Assembly (NCBI GenBank): GCA_963744105.1
Contig: CAVUSJ010000010.1
Coordinates: forward strand, 62,001 to 126,000
Length of the DNA: 64,000 nt
Direction: 5' to 3'
Source of the DNA: DASUPK01 sp963744105
Lineage (GTDB): Bacteria > Actinomycetota > Thermoleophilia > Solirubrobacterales > 70-9
The notes under the pieces are model-generated. The model searched no databases and had not been told where the DNA came from. It saw nothing but the letters and a program-made list of their open reading frames with translations. Below, piece after piece: positions 17,411 through 25,190 of the stretch; positions within the stretch are counted from its first letter, which is position 1, and every line of letters begins with the position of its first letter. The position numbers and the translations under genes were made by a program.

Positions 17411-18232
17411 GGCGACATCACGGTCGTCATCCCCTGCTTCAACCACGGGCGGTTCCTGCTCGAGTCGGTCGAGCGCGCCCTGGGCCAGAACGGCGGCCCG
17501 CCGCAGGTGATCGTCGTAGACGACGGCTCGACGGACGCCGAGACCGAGGAGGCGCTCGACTCGCTCCCCGACGGCGTACGCCTGATCCGTCAGCAGAACT
17601 CAGGCGTCGCGGTCGCGCGCAACGCCGGGTTCGAGAACTCGGACTCCGATCTGCTCCTGATGGTCGACGCCGACGACCGGCTCACCCTCGACGCCCTCGA
17701 CGTGCTTCGTCCGCCGCTCGAGGCAAATCCGGACGTCGGGTATTGCTACGGCCTGATGAAGCTGATCGGCGCCTGGTCCGGCGTCCTGCGCTTCCCCGAC
17801 TTCGACCCCTACATCCTCCTGCACCGCTCGATCGCCGGCGCGCAGCTCGGTCTGGTGCGGCGCAGGTGCTGGGAGGACGCGGGCGGCTTCGACCCCGCGA
17901 TCGACGGCTACGAGGACTGGGACTTCTGCCTGAGCGCTCTCGAGAAGGGCTGGCGCGGACTCCAGATCGACCGGGTCACCCACGAGTACCGCAAGCACGA
18001 GCGCTCGGGGAACGAGGAGCACCGTCGCCGCTACCGCCACGTCTACCGGCAGCTCCGCGCCAAGCACGCCGATCTGTTCGCCCGCCGCCCCGAGTTCGCG
18101 AAGCAGACTCCGCTCAACCCGCTGCAGCGCTTCACCTACCGCACCTACTTCGCCTGGCGCCCAATCCCGGCGCGGGTGGAGAAGGCGCTCTACTCGAAGG
18201 TCCTCTTCAGGGAGCGCGCAGGGGCGGACTGA
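17399..18232 (+). CDS. GT2 glycosyltransferase
   Basis: Family 2 glycosyltransferase of 277 aa. The GT-A nucleotide-binding half has ITVVIPCFNHGRFL and VVDDGSTDAET. VDADDRL near residue 91 is the metal-binding motif, and GGFDPAIDGYEDWDF is the acceptor-side segment with the likely catalytic acid region. There is no membrane segment, so it is a soluble or peripheral enzyme working on lipid-linked glycan in the cytoplasm. It stands alone on the plus strand between the divergent thioesterase and a small membrane protein gene. The sugar and linkage cannot be told. Confidence 0.88.
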   Translation: MPRHGDITVVIPCFNHGRFLLESVERALGQNGGPPQVIVVDDGSTDAETEEALDSLPDGVRLIRQQNSGVAVARNAGFENSDSDLLLMVDADDRLTLDALDVLRPPLEANPDVGYCYGLMKLIGAWSGVLRFPDFDPYILLHRSIAGAQLGLVRRRCWEDAGGFDPAIDGYEDWDFCLSALEKGWRGLQIDRVTHEYRKHERSGNEEHRRRYRHVYRQLRAKHADLFARRPEFAKQTPLNPLQRFTYRTYFAWRPIPARVEKALYSKVLFRERAGAD

Positions 18233-18253
18233 CCGTCACAACTGGCGTCTCCG

Positions 18254-18277
18254 CTTCGTCCTCTCTGTGAGACGAAG
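18254..18277. promoter_or_regulatory. Inverted repeat upstream of small membrane protein
   Basis: CTTCGTC (18254-18260) and GACGAAG (18271-18277) form a perfect 7-bp stem with a 10-nt loop. It ends 3 nt before the AAGGAG ribosome-binding site of the gene starting at 18290 and begins 21 nt after the GT2 stop. It may be a weak terminator, an operator or an mRNA hairpin; there is no T-run. Confidence 0.35.
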
Positions 18278-18289
18278 AAAGGAGCCGTC

Positions 18290-18595
18290 ATGAACGCCGA
18301 ACCGAGGTCACCGACCACAACCGAGGTCATCGATGAGGTCTCGAAATGGGGTGTGGGAGCCGGGATCCTGGTGGTGGCGGTCGCTCCGCTGGCGATCCCG
18401 ATCCTGGTCCTCACCCTTGCGACGGTGGTGCTGCTCGCCGTGCCGGCGATCCCGCTCGCCCTGATCGCGGGCCTGATCTATCTCCCGGTCAGGATCGCGC
18501 GCGGCATCCGCGGCCGGCGCCGGCCGCTACGCCGCGGGGGCGCGGCAGAGGAAGAGGTGCTCGTCGGGGTCGAGCTCGGACCGGCCCACCACTGA
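18290..18595 (+). CDS. Small membrane protein, 101 aa
   Basis: Short protein with a strong ribosome-binding site (AAAGGAG about 7 nt before the ATG). After about 24 polar residues come two hydrophobic segments (about 25-45 and 46-70), then a very basic stretch with ARGIRGRRRPLRR, and a Glu-rich tail. This fits a two-pass inner membrane protein with both ends inside. The last 69 nt overlap the convergent methyltransferase gene, an unusually long overlap. No family recognised. The clean Shine-Dalgarno makes it a real gene; its role is unknown. Confidence 0.6.
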   Translation: MNAEPRSPTTTEVIDEVSKWGVGAGILVVAVAPLAIPILVLTLATVVLLAVPAIPLALIAGLIYLPVRIARGIRGRRRPLRRGGAAEEEVLVGVELGPAHH

Positions 18596-19350
18596 CTCAT
18601 CGAACAGATCGGCCGGTGTCCGGTCGGAGACCTCGAAGCCGGCCTCGCGGAGCCGATCGGCGAGGTCCGCGCCATAGATCCGGACGTGGTCCTGCTGGCC
18701 GAAGGCGACCATGCGATCGAGGGGCGCGGTGATTTGGGGGTCCTCGTAGGTGGACACGTCTGACCGATAGGGCGTCAGGACGAGGGCCAGGCCACCCGGC
18801 GCCAGCACCCGGCGCAGCTCGGACATCGCCGCCAGGTCGTCGGGGACGTGCTCGAGCACGTGGCTGCAGAGGATCAGGTCGAACGAGCCGTCCAGCAGGT
18901 CCATCCGCGTGATGTCGAGCTGAAGGTCCGCGGGCGCGTAGAGGTCGGCGGTGGTTCGCTCGATCTCGGGCAGCCGGGCGAAGACCGGATCGAAGAGGGC
19001 TCGGGGGCGAAGTGAAGGAGCCGGCGCCCGGGCAGGTCGCCGCGCGCGAGCAGCAGGGCGATCGCGCGGTGGCGGGGATGGGAGCGGCAGCGCGGGCAGA
19101 TGCCGCCGAATCCCGCGACCCGGCGCCGGGACATCCGCTTGAAGTGGCCGCCGCAGCAGGGGCACTCCCGGCCCTCGCCGCGCAGCAGCCTCGCGCTGAT
19201 GCGTCCGTTGAACTCGGCGGCGGCGTAGAGCAGGCGGGCCAGCCGGTGGTGGCGTAGGACCCACTCGATCCCCTCGGCCAGCCAGACCGCGACCCGCAGC
19301 CGCATCGATGGGGCCTCGAAGACCGGGCCGCCCCGCGGAAGGTCAGCCAC
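18527..19350 (-). pseudogene. SAM-dependent methyltransferase with zinc ribbon, broken by a frameshift
   Basis: Two frames make one protein. From the GTG at 19350 the N-terminal part reads a helical start, then a four-Cys zinc ribbon (CPCC and later CPRC) and LLHFAPEP. The frame then changes and continues as LFDPVFARLPEIERTTADL, DLQLDITRMD, FDLILCSHVLEHVPDD and VLAPGGL, the usual class I methyltransferase core, to the TAG at 18527. Restoring one base in the G-run at 18997-18999 (C-run on the coding strand) gives a smooth HFAPEPLFDP join. The zinc-ribbon plus methyltransferase layout is common in glycan loci. The cause is either a sequencing indel or a real recent mutation. It overlaps the next gene by 8 nt. 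Confidence 0.75.
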
Positions 19351-20143
19351 GCGCGCCGATCTTCCGCAGCAGCTTCACGACGCCGCGAGGCTCCGGGTGA
19401 GGCCAGGAGGAGATCCGCGGCAGGATCGCGCGGCGGGCGCCCTCGTAGCCGCGCATGATCCCGCGCTGCAGCGGGTTCCGGGCCCACCTAAGGCGAATCG
19501 CCTTCGCCTCGTTGAGCTGGACCCAGACGTCCGTGGTCGTCTTGCTGGTCGGGTGGTAGCGGAAGTTGAGCACCGGCTCCTCGACCAGCTCGACTCGGGC
19601 CCCGCGCAGCAGCCGCAGGTAGAAGTCGTAGTCGGCCGCGTCGACGTAGGCCTCGTTCAGGGACGGCGCCTGCACGAGGAGCTCGCGGCGCCAGATGATC
19701 GTCGGGGTGGTGACGAACTGGCCGAGGTAGAGGTAGCGGCGCCAGCTGAACTTCGGTGGCACCAGCGTGCGGAAGATCTCGCCGTGCTCGTCGACGTAGT
19801 TGACGCCGCCGAAGATCGCGCCCAGGTTCGGGTCGCGGTCGAAGCGCTCGAGCGCCCGGTCGACCGCCTCGGGGATGTAGGCGTCGTCGGCGTTGACCCA
19901 GGCGAGCAGGTCGCCTCGCGCCATCCGCAGCCCCTTGTTGACCGCCTCGGTCTGCCCGCTGTCCGGCTCGGAGATCCAGGTGAGGTGCGGATCCTCGCGT
20001 CCCTCCAGCAGCTCGACCGTGCCGTCGTCCGAGTTGCCATCGACGACGATGTGCTCGTGCGGCGTCCGCAGGGCGGCGACGCTGTCGAGCGTGTCCGGCA
20101 GGTAGCGCGCCATGTTGTAGGCAGGGGTGATTACGGAGAGCAC
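19343..20143 (-). CDS. GT2 glycosyltransferase (WcaA-like)
   Basis: 266-aa family 2 glycosyltransferase, GTG start at 20143. Motifs are LSVITPAYNMARYL, IVVDGNSDDGTVELL, WISEPDSGQTEAVNKGL and WVNADDAYIPEAV (metal motif), and EAYVDAADYDFYLRLL as the acceptor-side element. The EPDSGQ..AVNKG form is the subtype seen in colanic acid and O-antigen loci. It is soluble, with a basic C-terminus. It overlaps the zinc-ribbon methyltransferase gene by 8 nt, so the pair is co-translated, and it is divergent from the rmlC-like gene. Confidence 0.88.
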   Translation of the reverse strand: MLSVITPAYNMARYLPDTLDSVAALRTPHEHIVVDGNSDDGTVELLEGREDPHLTWISEPDSGQTEAVNKGLRMARGDLLAWVNADDAYIPEAVDRALERFDRDPNLGAIFGGVNYVDEHGEIFRTLVPPKFSWRRYLYLGQFVTTPTIIWRRELLVQAPSLNEAYVDAADYDFYLRLLRGARVELVEEPVLNFRYHPTSKTTTDVWVQLNEAKAIRLRWARNPLQRGIMRGYEGARRAILPRISSWPHPEPRGVVKLLRKIGARG

Positions 20144-20175
20144 GGCCGGCGCAGGTTAGGCATCATTGCCGCCCA

Positions 20176-20727
20176 GTGGAGGTGCTGCCTACCCAACTCG
20201 AGGGCCCGATCCTGCTGCAACCGGAGGTCTTTCGCGACGAGCGCGGCTTCTTTCACGAGACCTATCGCCGCAACGTCTTCGACGAGCTCGGCATCTCAGA
20301 CGAGTGGGTCCAGGACAACCACTCGCGCTCGAGCCGCGGCGTCGTTCGCGGGATGCACTTCCAGCCCGGAATGGCCAAGCACGTCCGCTGCGCCCGCGGC
20401 GAGATCGTCGACGCCCTCGTCGATTTGCGGCGGGGCTCGCCGACGTTCGGCGAGTGGGAGGCCTTCACGCTCAACGACGAGAACCTCCACCAGCTCTACT
20501 GCCCGGACGGCTTCGCCCACGGCTTCTGCGTCACCAGCGAGATCGCGGACGTGATCTACATGTGCTCGGCCTACTACGACCCGGAGGCCGAGAGCGGGAT
20601 CTCCTACAGGGACCCCGACATCGGCATCGAGTGGCCGGACATCGAGCTGACCCCATCGGAGAGGGACGCGGCCGCGCCGCTCCTCAAGGATGTTGAGAGT
20701 CAGCTCCCCTTCGTCTACGAGGGCTAG
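20176..20727 (+). CDS. rfbC: dTDP-4-dehydrorhamnose 3,5-epimerase-like (RmlC family)
   Basis: Epimerises C3 and C5 of a dTDP-4-keto-6-deoxyhexose in L-rhamnose synthesis. 183 aa, the usual size, GTG start. The cupin barrel carries GFFHETYRR, QDNHSRSSRGVVRGMHFQ with the catalytic His61, the substrate-binding Lys68, and YCPDGFAHGF, then CSAYYDPEAESGI with the Tyr pair at 133-134. The typical L-rhamnose enzymes have RGLHYQ; the GMHFQ here is a conservative variant. RmlA, RmlB and RmlD are not in the window, so either they lie elsewhere or this enzyme acts in another 6-deoxysugar route. It overlaps the convergent GT2 gene by 44 nt. Confidence 0.88.
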   Translation: MEVLPTQLEGPILLQPEVFRDERGFFHETYRRNVFDELGISDEWVQDNHSRSSRGVVRGMHFQPGMAKHVRCARGEIVDALVDLRRGSPTFGEWEAFTLNDENLHQLYCPDGFAHGFCVTSEIADVIYMCSAYYDPEAESGISYRDPDIGIEWPDIELTPSERDAAAPLLKDVESQLPFVYEG

Positions 20728-21538
20728 GGCTCTCCGACGTCTCGCCGCGTGAGCGCAGCCCCGGCCGGAGGCGAACGGCGCGCGGCGTCGACTCCGGGTC
20801 GGTTCCCGGGCGCATGTAGTCGCCTCGGCTCATGTAGCGCTCGAGCAACACGTAGAGGACGATGAAGAGGTAGCGGCTGCCCATCTCGCGCAGGTCGAGC
20901 TTGGAGGTGCCCTGGCTGCGGCCGTGCCAGGAGATCGGGACCACGCCGTAGCTGTGGCCGCGGACGATCGCCTTCAACGGCATCTCCACCGTCAGGTTGA
21001 AATGGTTCGCCAGGAGCGGCTGGATCGTCTCGATCACCTCGCGCCGGTAGGCCTTGAAGGCGTTGGTGGTGTCGTCGTAGCCGTGACGGAAGAGCGCCCG
21101 GATCCCCCAGTTGAAGAGCCGGTTGAGGATCAGCTTGAAGCGCGGGTAGTCGCTCACCCGGCCGCTGCCGCCGATGAAGCGCGAGCCGAAGGCGCAGTCG
21201 AAGCCGTCCTCCAGGACCTGGTGGTAGCGGACGAGGTCCGCCGGGTCATCGGAGCCGTCGGCCATCATGATCGCGACGGCGTCGCCCTTGTAGAGGTCGA
21301 GGCCCGCCCGCACCGTGAGCCCGAACCCGCGGCTGTAGTGGGAGCGGTAGGAGTGGACCCGCTCGTTCGACTCACCGATCTGGTCCACGACGGCGCTGGT
21401 CCCGTCGACGCTGGCGTCGTCGATGACCAGGATCTCGTGGTCGATCCCCGCCTCCGAGAGGGCGTCGGTGGTGTTCCGCACGCAGGCCGCGATCGAGCCG
21501 GCCTCGTTGCGAGCGGGGATCACGACGGAGAGCTTCAT
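20684..21538 (-). CDS. GT2 glycosyltransferase, DPM1-like with short membrane segment
   Basis: 284 aa from the ATG at 21538, which overlaps the upstream epimerase stop (ATGA). The GT-A core is LSVVIPARNEAGSI, VIDDASVDGT and MMADGSDDPADL as the metal motif. GSRFIGGSGRVSDYP and TTNAFKAYRREV are typical of polyprenyl-phosphate mannosyl/glucosyltransferases. A hydrophobic stretch (YLFIVLYVLL) after DLREMGSR suggests membrane association. The Arg/Ser-rich tail extends into the convergent rmlC-like gene. It is the last gene of the three-gene minus operon starting at 23693. Confidence 0.87.
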   Translation of the reverse strand: MKLSVVIPARNEAGSIAACVRNTTDALSEAGIDHEILVIDDASVDGTSAVVDQIGESNERVHSYRSHYSRGFGLTVRAGLDLYKGDAVAIMMADGSDDPADLVRYHQVLEDGFDCAFGSRFIGGSGRVSDYPRFKLILNRLFNWGIRALFRHGYDDTTNAFKAYRREVIETIQPLLANHFNLTVEMPLKAIVRGHSYGVVPISWHGRSQGTSKLDLREMGSRYLFIVLYVLLERYMSRGDYMRPGTDPESTPRAVRLRPGLRSRGETSESPSPRRRRGADSQHP

Positions 21539-22608
21539 ACGGGTGCGCTCGCCCAACGCTCGGCGTTGATGTCGTGGATCTGCTGGAGGATCGATTCGAT
21601 CCCCTGCGTCAGATTCCAGCCGGGGTAGTCGCGCTGGAACTCCCCGAGGTCGCTGATCCACCAGCGGTGGTCGCCGATGCGTGCGTCGGGGCTGAGCTCC
21701 CAGTCGAGCTCCCGGCCGGCGATCCGCTGGCACGCCTCGATCGCCTCGAGCATCGAGCAGTTCGACTCTCGGCCGCCGCCCATGTTGTAGACCGCGGCCG
21801 CCCGCGGAGATCGGTGGAACTCGAGAAAGGCCTCGACCAGATCGGAGCCCGCGATGTTGTCCCTCACCTGCTTGCCCTCGTAGCCGAAGACCGTATAGCG
21901 GGTCCCGGTGACCACGCACTTCATCAGGTAGGCGAGGAAGCCATGGAGCCGCGCCCCGGCGTGGGAGGGCCCGGTGATGCAGCCGCAGCGCAGGCAGACC
22001 GTCGGCATGTCGAAGTAGCGGCCGTACTCCTGGACGAGCAGGTCGGCCGCGGCCTTGGAGACGCCGAAGAGCGAGTGCGTGGAGCGGTCGATCGACATCG
22101 TCGTGTCGATCCCGCCGAAGTAGGGGTGGTCCTCGGGAAGCTCCAGGCGGGTCTCTTGGTCCTCCAGCGGGAGGAAGTTGGGTGTGTCGCCGTAGACCTT
22201 GTTCGTCGACATGAAGACGAAGGTCGCCTCCGGCTTGACCTCACGAGCAGCCTCCAGCAGGTTGAGCGTGCCGGTCGCGTTCACGCCGAAGTCGGTGTGG
22301 GGCTCGCGCGCCGCCCAGTCGTGGGACGGCTGCGCGGCGGCGTGGATGACCAGCTCGAGATCGGAGGCGTTCTCCCGGAAGACCCGCATCACCGCGTCGC
22401 GGTCCCGGATGTCGGTGTCGATTCCTTTGAACTCCGGATAGGCCCGGACGAGCTCGTCGGTGACGTGCGCGGTGGAAGCCTCCGGACCGAAGAACCGCGC
22501 CCGCATGTCGTTCTCGAGCCCGATCACCTCCCAGCCGCTCTCGACGAGGCGGCGGACCGAGTCCGATCCGACCAGGCCGCCGGAGCCCGTGACGATCGCC
22601 AGCGCCAT
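21535..22608 (-). CDS. NAD-dependent epimerase/dehydratase, CDP-paratose 2-epimerase-like
   Basis: Extended short-chain dehydrogenase acting on a nucleotide sugar, 357 aa. Features are TGSGGLVGS (Rossmann glycine motif, residues 7-15), HAAAQPSHDWA, MSTNKVYGDTPN (catalytic Ser/Thr strand), FGYEGKQVRDNI and NMGGGRESNCSM. These closely resemble CDP-tyvelose/CDP-paratose 2-epimerase relatives. The YxxxK site reads HSLFGVSKAAADL: the Lys is present but Phe replaces the catalytic Tyr. The true substrate is therefore uncertain. Its ATG overlaps the stop of the upstream epimerase by 1 nt (TGATG), and it overlaps the GT2 gene by 4 nt, so the three are tightly coupled. Confidence 0.82.
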   Translation of the reverse strand: MALAIVTGSGGLVGSDSVRRLVESGWEVIGLENDMRARFFGPEASTAHVTDELVRAYPEFKGIDTDIRDRDAVMRVFRENASDLELVIHAAAQPSHDWAAREPHTDFGVNATGTLNLLEAAREVKPEATFVFMSTNKVYGDTPNFLPLEDQETRLELPEDHPYFGGIDTTMSIDRSTHSLFGVSKAAADLLVQEYGRYFDMPTVCLRCGCITGPSHAGARLHGFLAYLMKCVVTGTRYTVFGYEGKQVRDNIAGSDLVEAFLEFHRSPRAAAVYNMGGGRESNCSMLEAIEACQRIAGRELDWELSPDARIGDHRWWISDLGEFQRDYPGWNLTQGIESILQQIHDINAERWASAPV

Positions 22609-23693
22609 CAGCTCACGCCCGTCGCGGGGTCCAGGCCCAGGGCCTGCGCGAGGCTCGACTCGTTCTCGACCGTCCAGCGGTGGATGTCGGTCAGCACCCG
22701 GCGGGGATCGCGGCTCGGGCGCCAGCCGGTTCGCTCGAACAGCCGCCCGCAGTCGGCGAGGAAGATCGGGACGTCACCGGGCCGGGTCTCCGGCTCGCTT
22801 CCGATCGGGACCTCGCTGCCAGTCAGCTCCCGGCAGATCTCGGTGGTCTCGACCAGCGAGAGGCTGTGCTCGCGGCCGCCGCCGACGTTCCCGACGAAGC
22901 CGGCCCAGCCGTCGGGGTCCGAGAGCTGCTCGTCGATCAGCTCGACGAGGTCCTCGACGTGCAGGAGGTCGCGGACCTGCTTGCCCGTCCCGCCGAAGCC
23001 GATGTAGCTGAGCGGCAGCCCGAAGTGGTGGTGGAAGAGCCAGAAGGCGAAGACGCCCTGATCGACCTTGCCCATCTGCCAGGGGCCGGCGATCACGCCG
23101 CAGCGGTTCACGACCGCTTGGAGGCCGAACCCCTCCGCGTACTCGGCGATCAGAAGCTCGGCGGCGAGCTTCGTCGCGCCGTACAGGGTCCGCGTGCCCT
23201 CGAGCGGGAAGTCCTCGGAGATCCCGGCGGCCGAGGCGCCGGGCACCTTCTGCTCGCCGGAGAGCTCGAACCGCGCCGGGCCCTCCTCGTAGGCGAGGTC
23301 GCGCTGGGCCTGAACGGGGTAGACGCGGCTGGTCGAGAGGAAGACGAGCTGGGCGTGGTCGCGGCGCGCGAGCTCGAGGCAGTTGTAGGCGCCGGTGAGG
23401 TTGGTGTGCACGGTGTACGCGGTCTCGCCATCGGCGCCGGCCAGGGCAGAGGGCTCGGCCGAGCACTCGATCAGGGCACCGACCGGCTCCAACCGCATCA
23501 GCGCCTCAGGCTCGCGCACGTCGCCCTTCACGAAGCGGATTCCGGCCCCCTCCAGGCGCGGCACGTTGAGCTCGGATCCGCGCCTGTGCAGGTTGTCGTA
23601 GGCGACGATCTCCCAGTCGGGATGGCGGGCACGCAGCGATACGCCGAGGCTGGCGCCGACGAATCCCGCACCGCCTGTGATCAGGACCCGCAT
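22608..23693 (-). CDS. NAD-dependent epimerase/dehydratase (extended SDR)
   Basis: Nucleotide-sugar epimerase, 361 aa from the ATG at 23693, which starts the Rossmann strand directly (MRVLITGGAGFVGASLG). The catalytic site is canonical: STSRVYP with Ser and TLYGATKLAAE with Tyr-xxx-Lys. FGGTGKQVRDLLHVEDL and VGGGREHSLSL match the neighbouring epimerase, so the two seem to be diverged relatives of the same subfamily. An insertion rich in Glu and Gly lies between the Ser and Tyr motifs. Which sugar it acts on cannot be read. The order (this gene, the Phe-variant epimerase, GT2) suggests the two enzymes make the donor for that GT2. It is divergent from gmd, 73 nt away. Confidence 0.83.
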   Translation of the reverse strand: MRVLITGGAGFVGASLGVSLRARHPDWEIVAYDNLHRRGSELNVPRLEGAGIRFVKGDVREPEALMRLEPVGALIECSAEPSALAGADGETAYTVHTNLTGAYNCLELARRDHAQLVFLSTSRVYPVQAQRDLAYEEGPARFELSGEQKVPGASAAGISEDFPLEGTRTLYGATKLAAELLIAEYAEGFGLQAVVNRCGVIAGPWQMGKVDQGVFAFWLFHHHFGLPLSYIGFGGTGKQVRDLLHVEDLVELIDEQLSDPDGWAGFVGNVGGGREHSLSLVETTEICRELTGSEVPIGSEPETRPGDVPIFLADCGRLFERTGWRPSRDPRRVLTDIHRWTVENESSLAQALGLDPATGVS

Positions 23694-23766
23694 CTCGAGG
23701 GCGAGGTTAACCACTGCCCTCATGGGGAGGTGAACGGCCGTCTTCTGCGACCATTCCGCGCCGGAC

Positions 23767-24801
23767 ATGAATCCCTCGAACGGCAAGCGAGCCCTGATCA
23801 CGGGCATCTCCGGCCAGGACGGCTCCTACCTGGCCGAACTGCTGCTCGAGAAGGGATACGAGGTCCACGGGATCGTCCGGCGCTCCTCGAGCTTCAACAC
23901 CCACCGGATCGACCACCTCTACCACGACCCCCACGAGCAGGGGGTCAGGCTGTTCACGCACTACGGCGACCTGACCGACGCCGTCGCCCTGGTCAAGCTG
24001 CTCTACCAGCTCCAGCCCGACGAGATCTACCACCTGGGCGCGCAGAGCCACGTCCGCGTGTCGTTCGACATCCCGGAGTACACCTTCGACGTCACGGGTG
24101 CGGGCACCATCCGGCTGCTCGAGGCGGTCCGCGAGGCGGGCGTCGATTCGCGCTTCTACCAGGCGTCCTCCTCCGAGATGTTCGGTGCGGCGCCGCCTCC
24201 GCAGGACGAGCAGACGCCGTTCCACCCCCGCAGCCCCTACGGCGTCGCGAAGGTCGCGTCCTACTGGGCGACGGTCAATTACCGCGAGGCGTACGACATG
24301 TTCGCCGTCAACGGAATCCTCTTCAACCACGAGTCCCCCCGCCGCGGCGAGACCTTCGTCACCCGCAAGATCACCCGCGCCGTCGCCCGGATAAAGGCCG
24401 GCCTGCAGGACAAGCTCTTCCTCGGCAACCTCGATGCGCAGCGCGACTGGGGCTACGCGAAGGAATACGTCGAGGCGATGTGGCTGATGCTGCAGGCCGA
24501 CGATCCCGACGACTTCGTGATCGCCACAGGCGAGACCCACAGCGTGCGCGAGGCGGTGGAGATCGCCTTCGCCCGCGCCGGTCTGAGCGCCGACCACCAC
24601 GTCGAGATCGACCCGAAGTACTACCGGCCGTCCGAGGTGGACGTGCTCCTGGGCGACGCCTCCAAGGCGAAGGAGACCCTCGGCTGGGAGCCGAAGGTCC
24701 GCTTCAAGGAGCTGGTCGAGCTGATGGTCGACGCCGACGTCGCCGAGCTCGAGGACCAGATGGCGGGCAAGGTGACCCGCTACTCGCACGAGGGCGCCTA
24801 G
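23767..24801 (+). CDS. gmd: GDP-mannose 4,6-dehydratase
   Basis: Converts GDP-D-mannose to GDP-4-keto-6-deoxy-D-mannose, the precursor of GDP-L-fucose, GDP-D-rhamnose and related sugars. 344 aa. All signatures are present: TGISGQDGSYL (12-22), the NADP-binding RRSSSFNT (38-45), HLGAQSHV, SSSEMFG (134-140), Tyr158-xxx-Lys162 (SPYGVAK), NHESPRRGETFVTRKI and DWGYAKEYVEAMW. Sequence is canonical along its length. It stands alone on the plus strand, with a convergent cupin gene after it. A second, more divergent Gmd-type gene lies at 52591-53550 and a GDP-fucose synthase-like gene at 58342. Confidence 0.95.
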   Translation: MNPSNGKRALITGISGQDGSYLAELLLEKGYEVHGIVRRSSSFNTHRIDHLYHDPHEQGVRLFTHYGDLTDAVALVKLLYQLQPDEIYHLGAQSHVRVSFDIPEYTFDVTGAGTIRLLEAVREAGVDSRFYQASSSEMFGAAPPPQDEQTPFHPRSPYGVAKVASYWATVNYREAYDMFAVNGILFNHESPRRGETFVTRKITRAVARIKAGLQDKLFLGNLDAQRDWGYAKEYVEAMWLMLQADDPDDFVIATGETHSVREAVEIAFARAGLSADHHVEIDPKYYRPSEVDVLLGDASKAKETLGWEPKVRFKELVELMVDADVAELEDQMAGKVTRYSHEGA

Positions 24802-24819
24802 CTTCGGCGAATCGCCGCC

Positions 24820-25149
24820 CTATCCGAGCACCCAGAACTCCCTGAACGGCTTCGTCAGGTGCCACCTCGTGCTGGCACCCTTGGGGATTGAGAAGAGGTC
24901 GCCCTCCTTGACCTCAAGGGTCGGGCCTCCCTCGATCTCGATCGTGGCCGCACCCTCGAGAACCAGGGCCGTCTCACGCTCCTCGAGAGTCCATTCGACA
25001 ACCTCGTCGCCTGCGTCGGTGAAGCGCGTGAGCCCGGCCCAAACCCCTTCGTGGTGCAGTTCATGCATCTCGCCGCCTACCTCAGGATCGGGCTCCCACC
25101 CGTCAGGAGTCGTGAGGCTGGAAACGAAGACGCCGGGCGCGATCTCCAT
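24820..25149 (-). CDS. Single-domain cupin protein
   Basis: 109-aa cupin from the ATG at 25149. It has the two cupin motifs in loose form: EVVEWTLEERETALVLEGAATIEIEG, then LEVKEGDLFSIPKGASTRWHL. Two His residues in the HELHH segment and one in TRWHL could bind metal, but the classic HxH is not clear. This is the ethanolamine-utilisation or anti-sigma ChrR-like cupin size. Its function is unknown; it could be a sugar isomerase or a small-molecule sensor. The ribosome-binding AGGG lies inside a perfect inverted repeat (25151-25177), suggesting regulated expression. It is convergent with gmd. Confidence 0.72.
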   Translation of the reverse strand: MEIAPGVFVSSLTTPDGWEPDPEVGGEMHELHHEGVWAGLTRFTDAGDEVVEWTLEERETALVLEGAATIEIEGGPTLEVKEGDLFSIPKGASTRWHLTKPFREFWVLG

Positions 25150-25150
25150 G

Positions 25151-25177
25151 GAATCGACCCTAGCCGAGGGTCGATTC
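25151..25177. promoter_or_regulatory. Perfect 11-bp inverted repeat between cupin and SnoaL-like remnant
   Basis: Arms GAATCGACCCT (25151-25161) and AGGGTCGATTC (25167-25177) are perfectly complementary around a 5-nt centre. The repeat ends 1 nt before the cupin ATG, and its second arm as read on the minus strand contains AGGG 8 nt before that ATG. As DNA it could be an operator; as mRNA it would hide the cupin ribosome-binding site. It also lies 13 bp before the GTG of the SnoaL-like remnant. Confidence 0.6.
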
Positions 25178-25190
25178 GAACGCAAAACGC

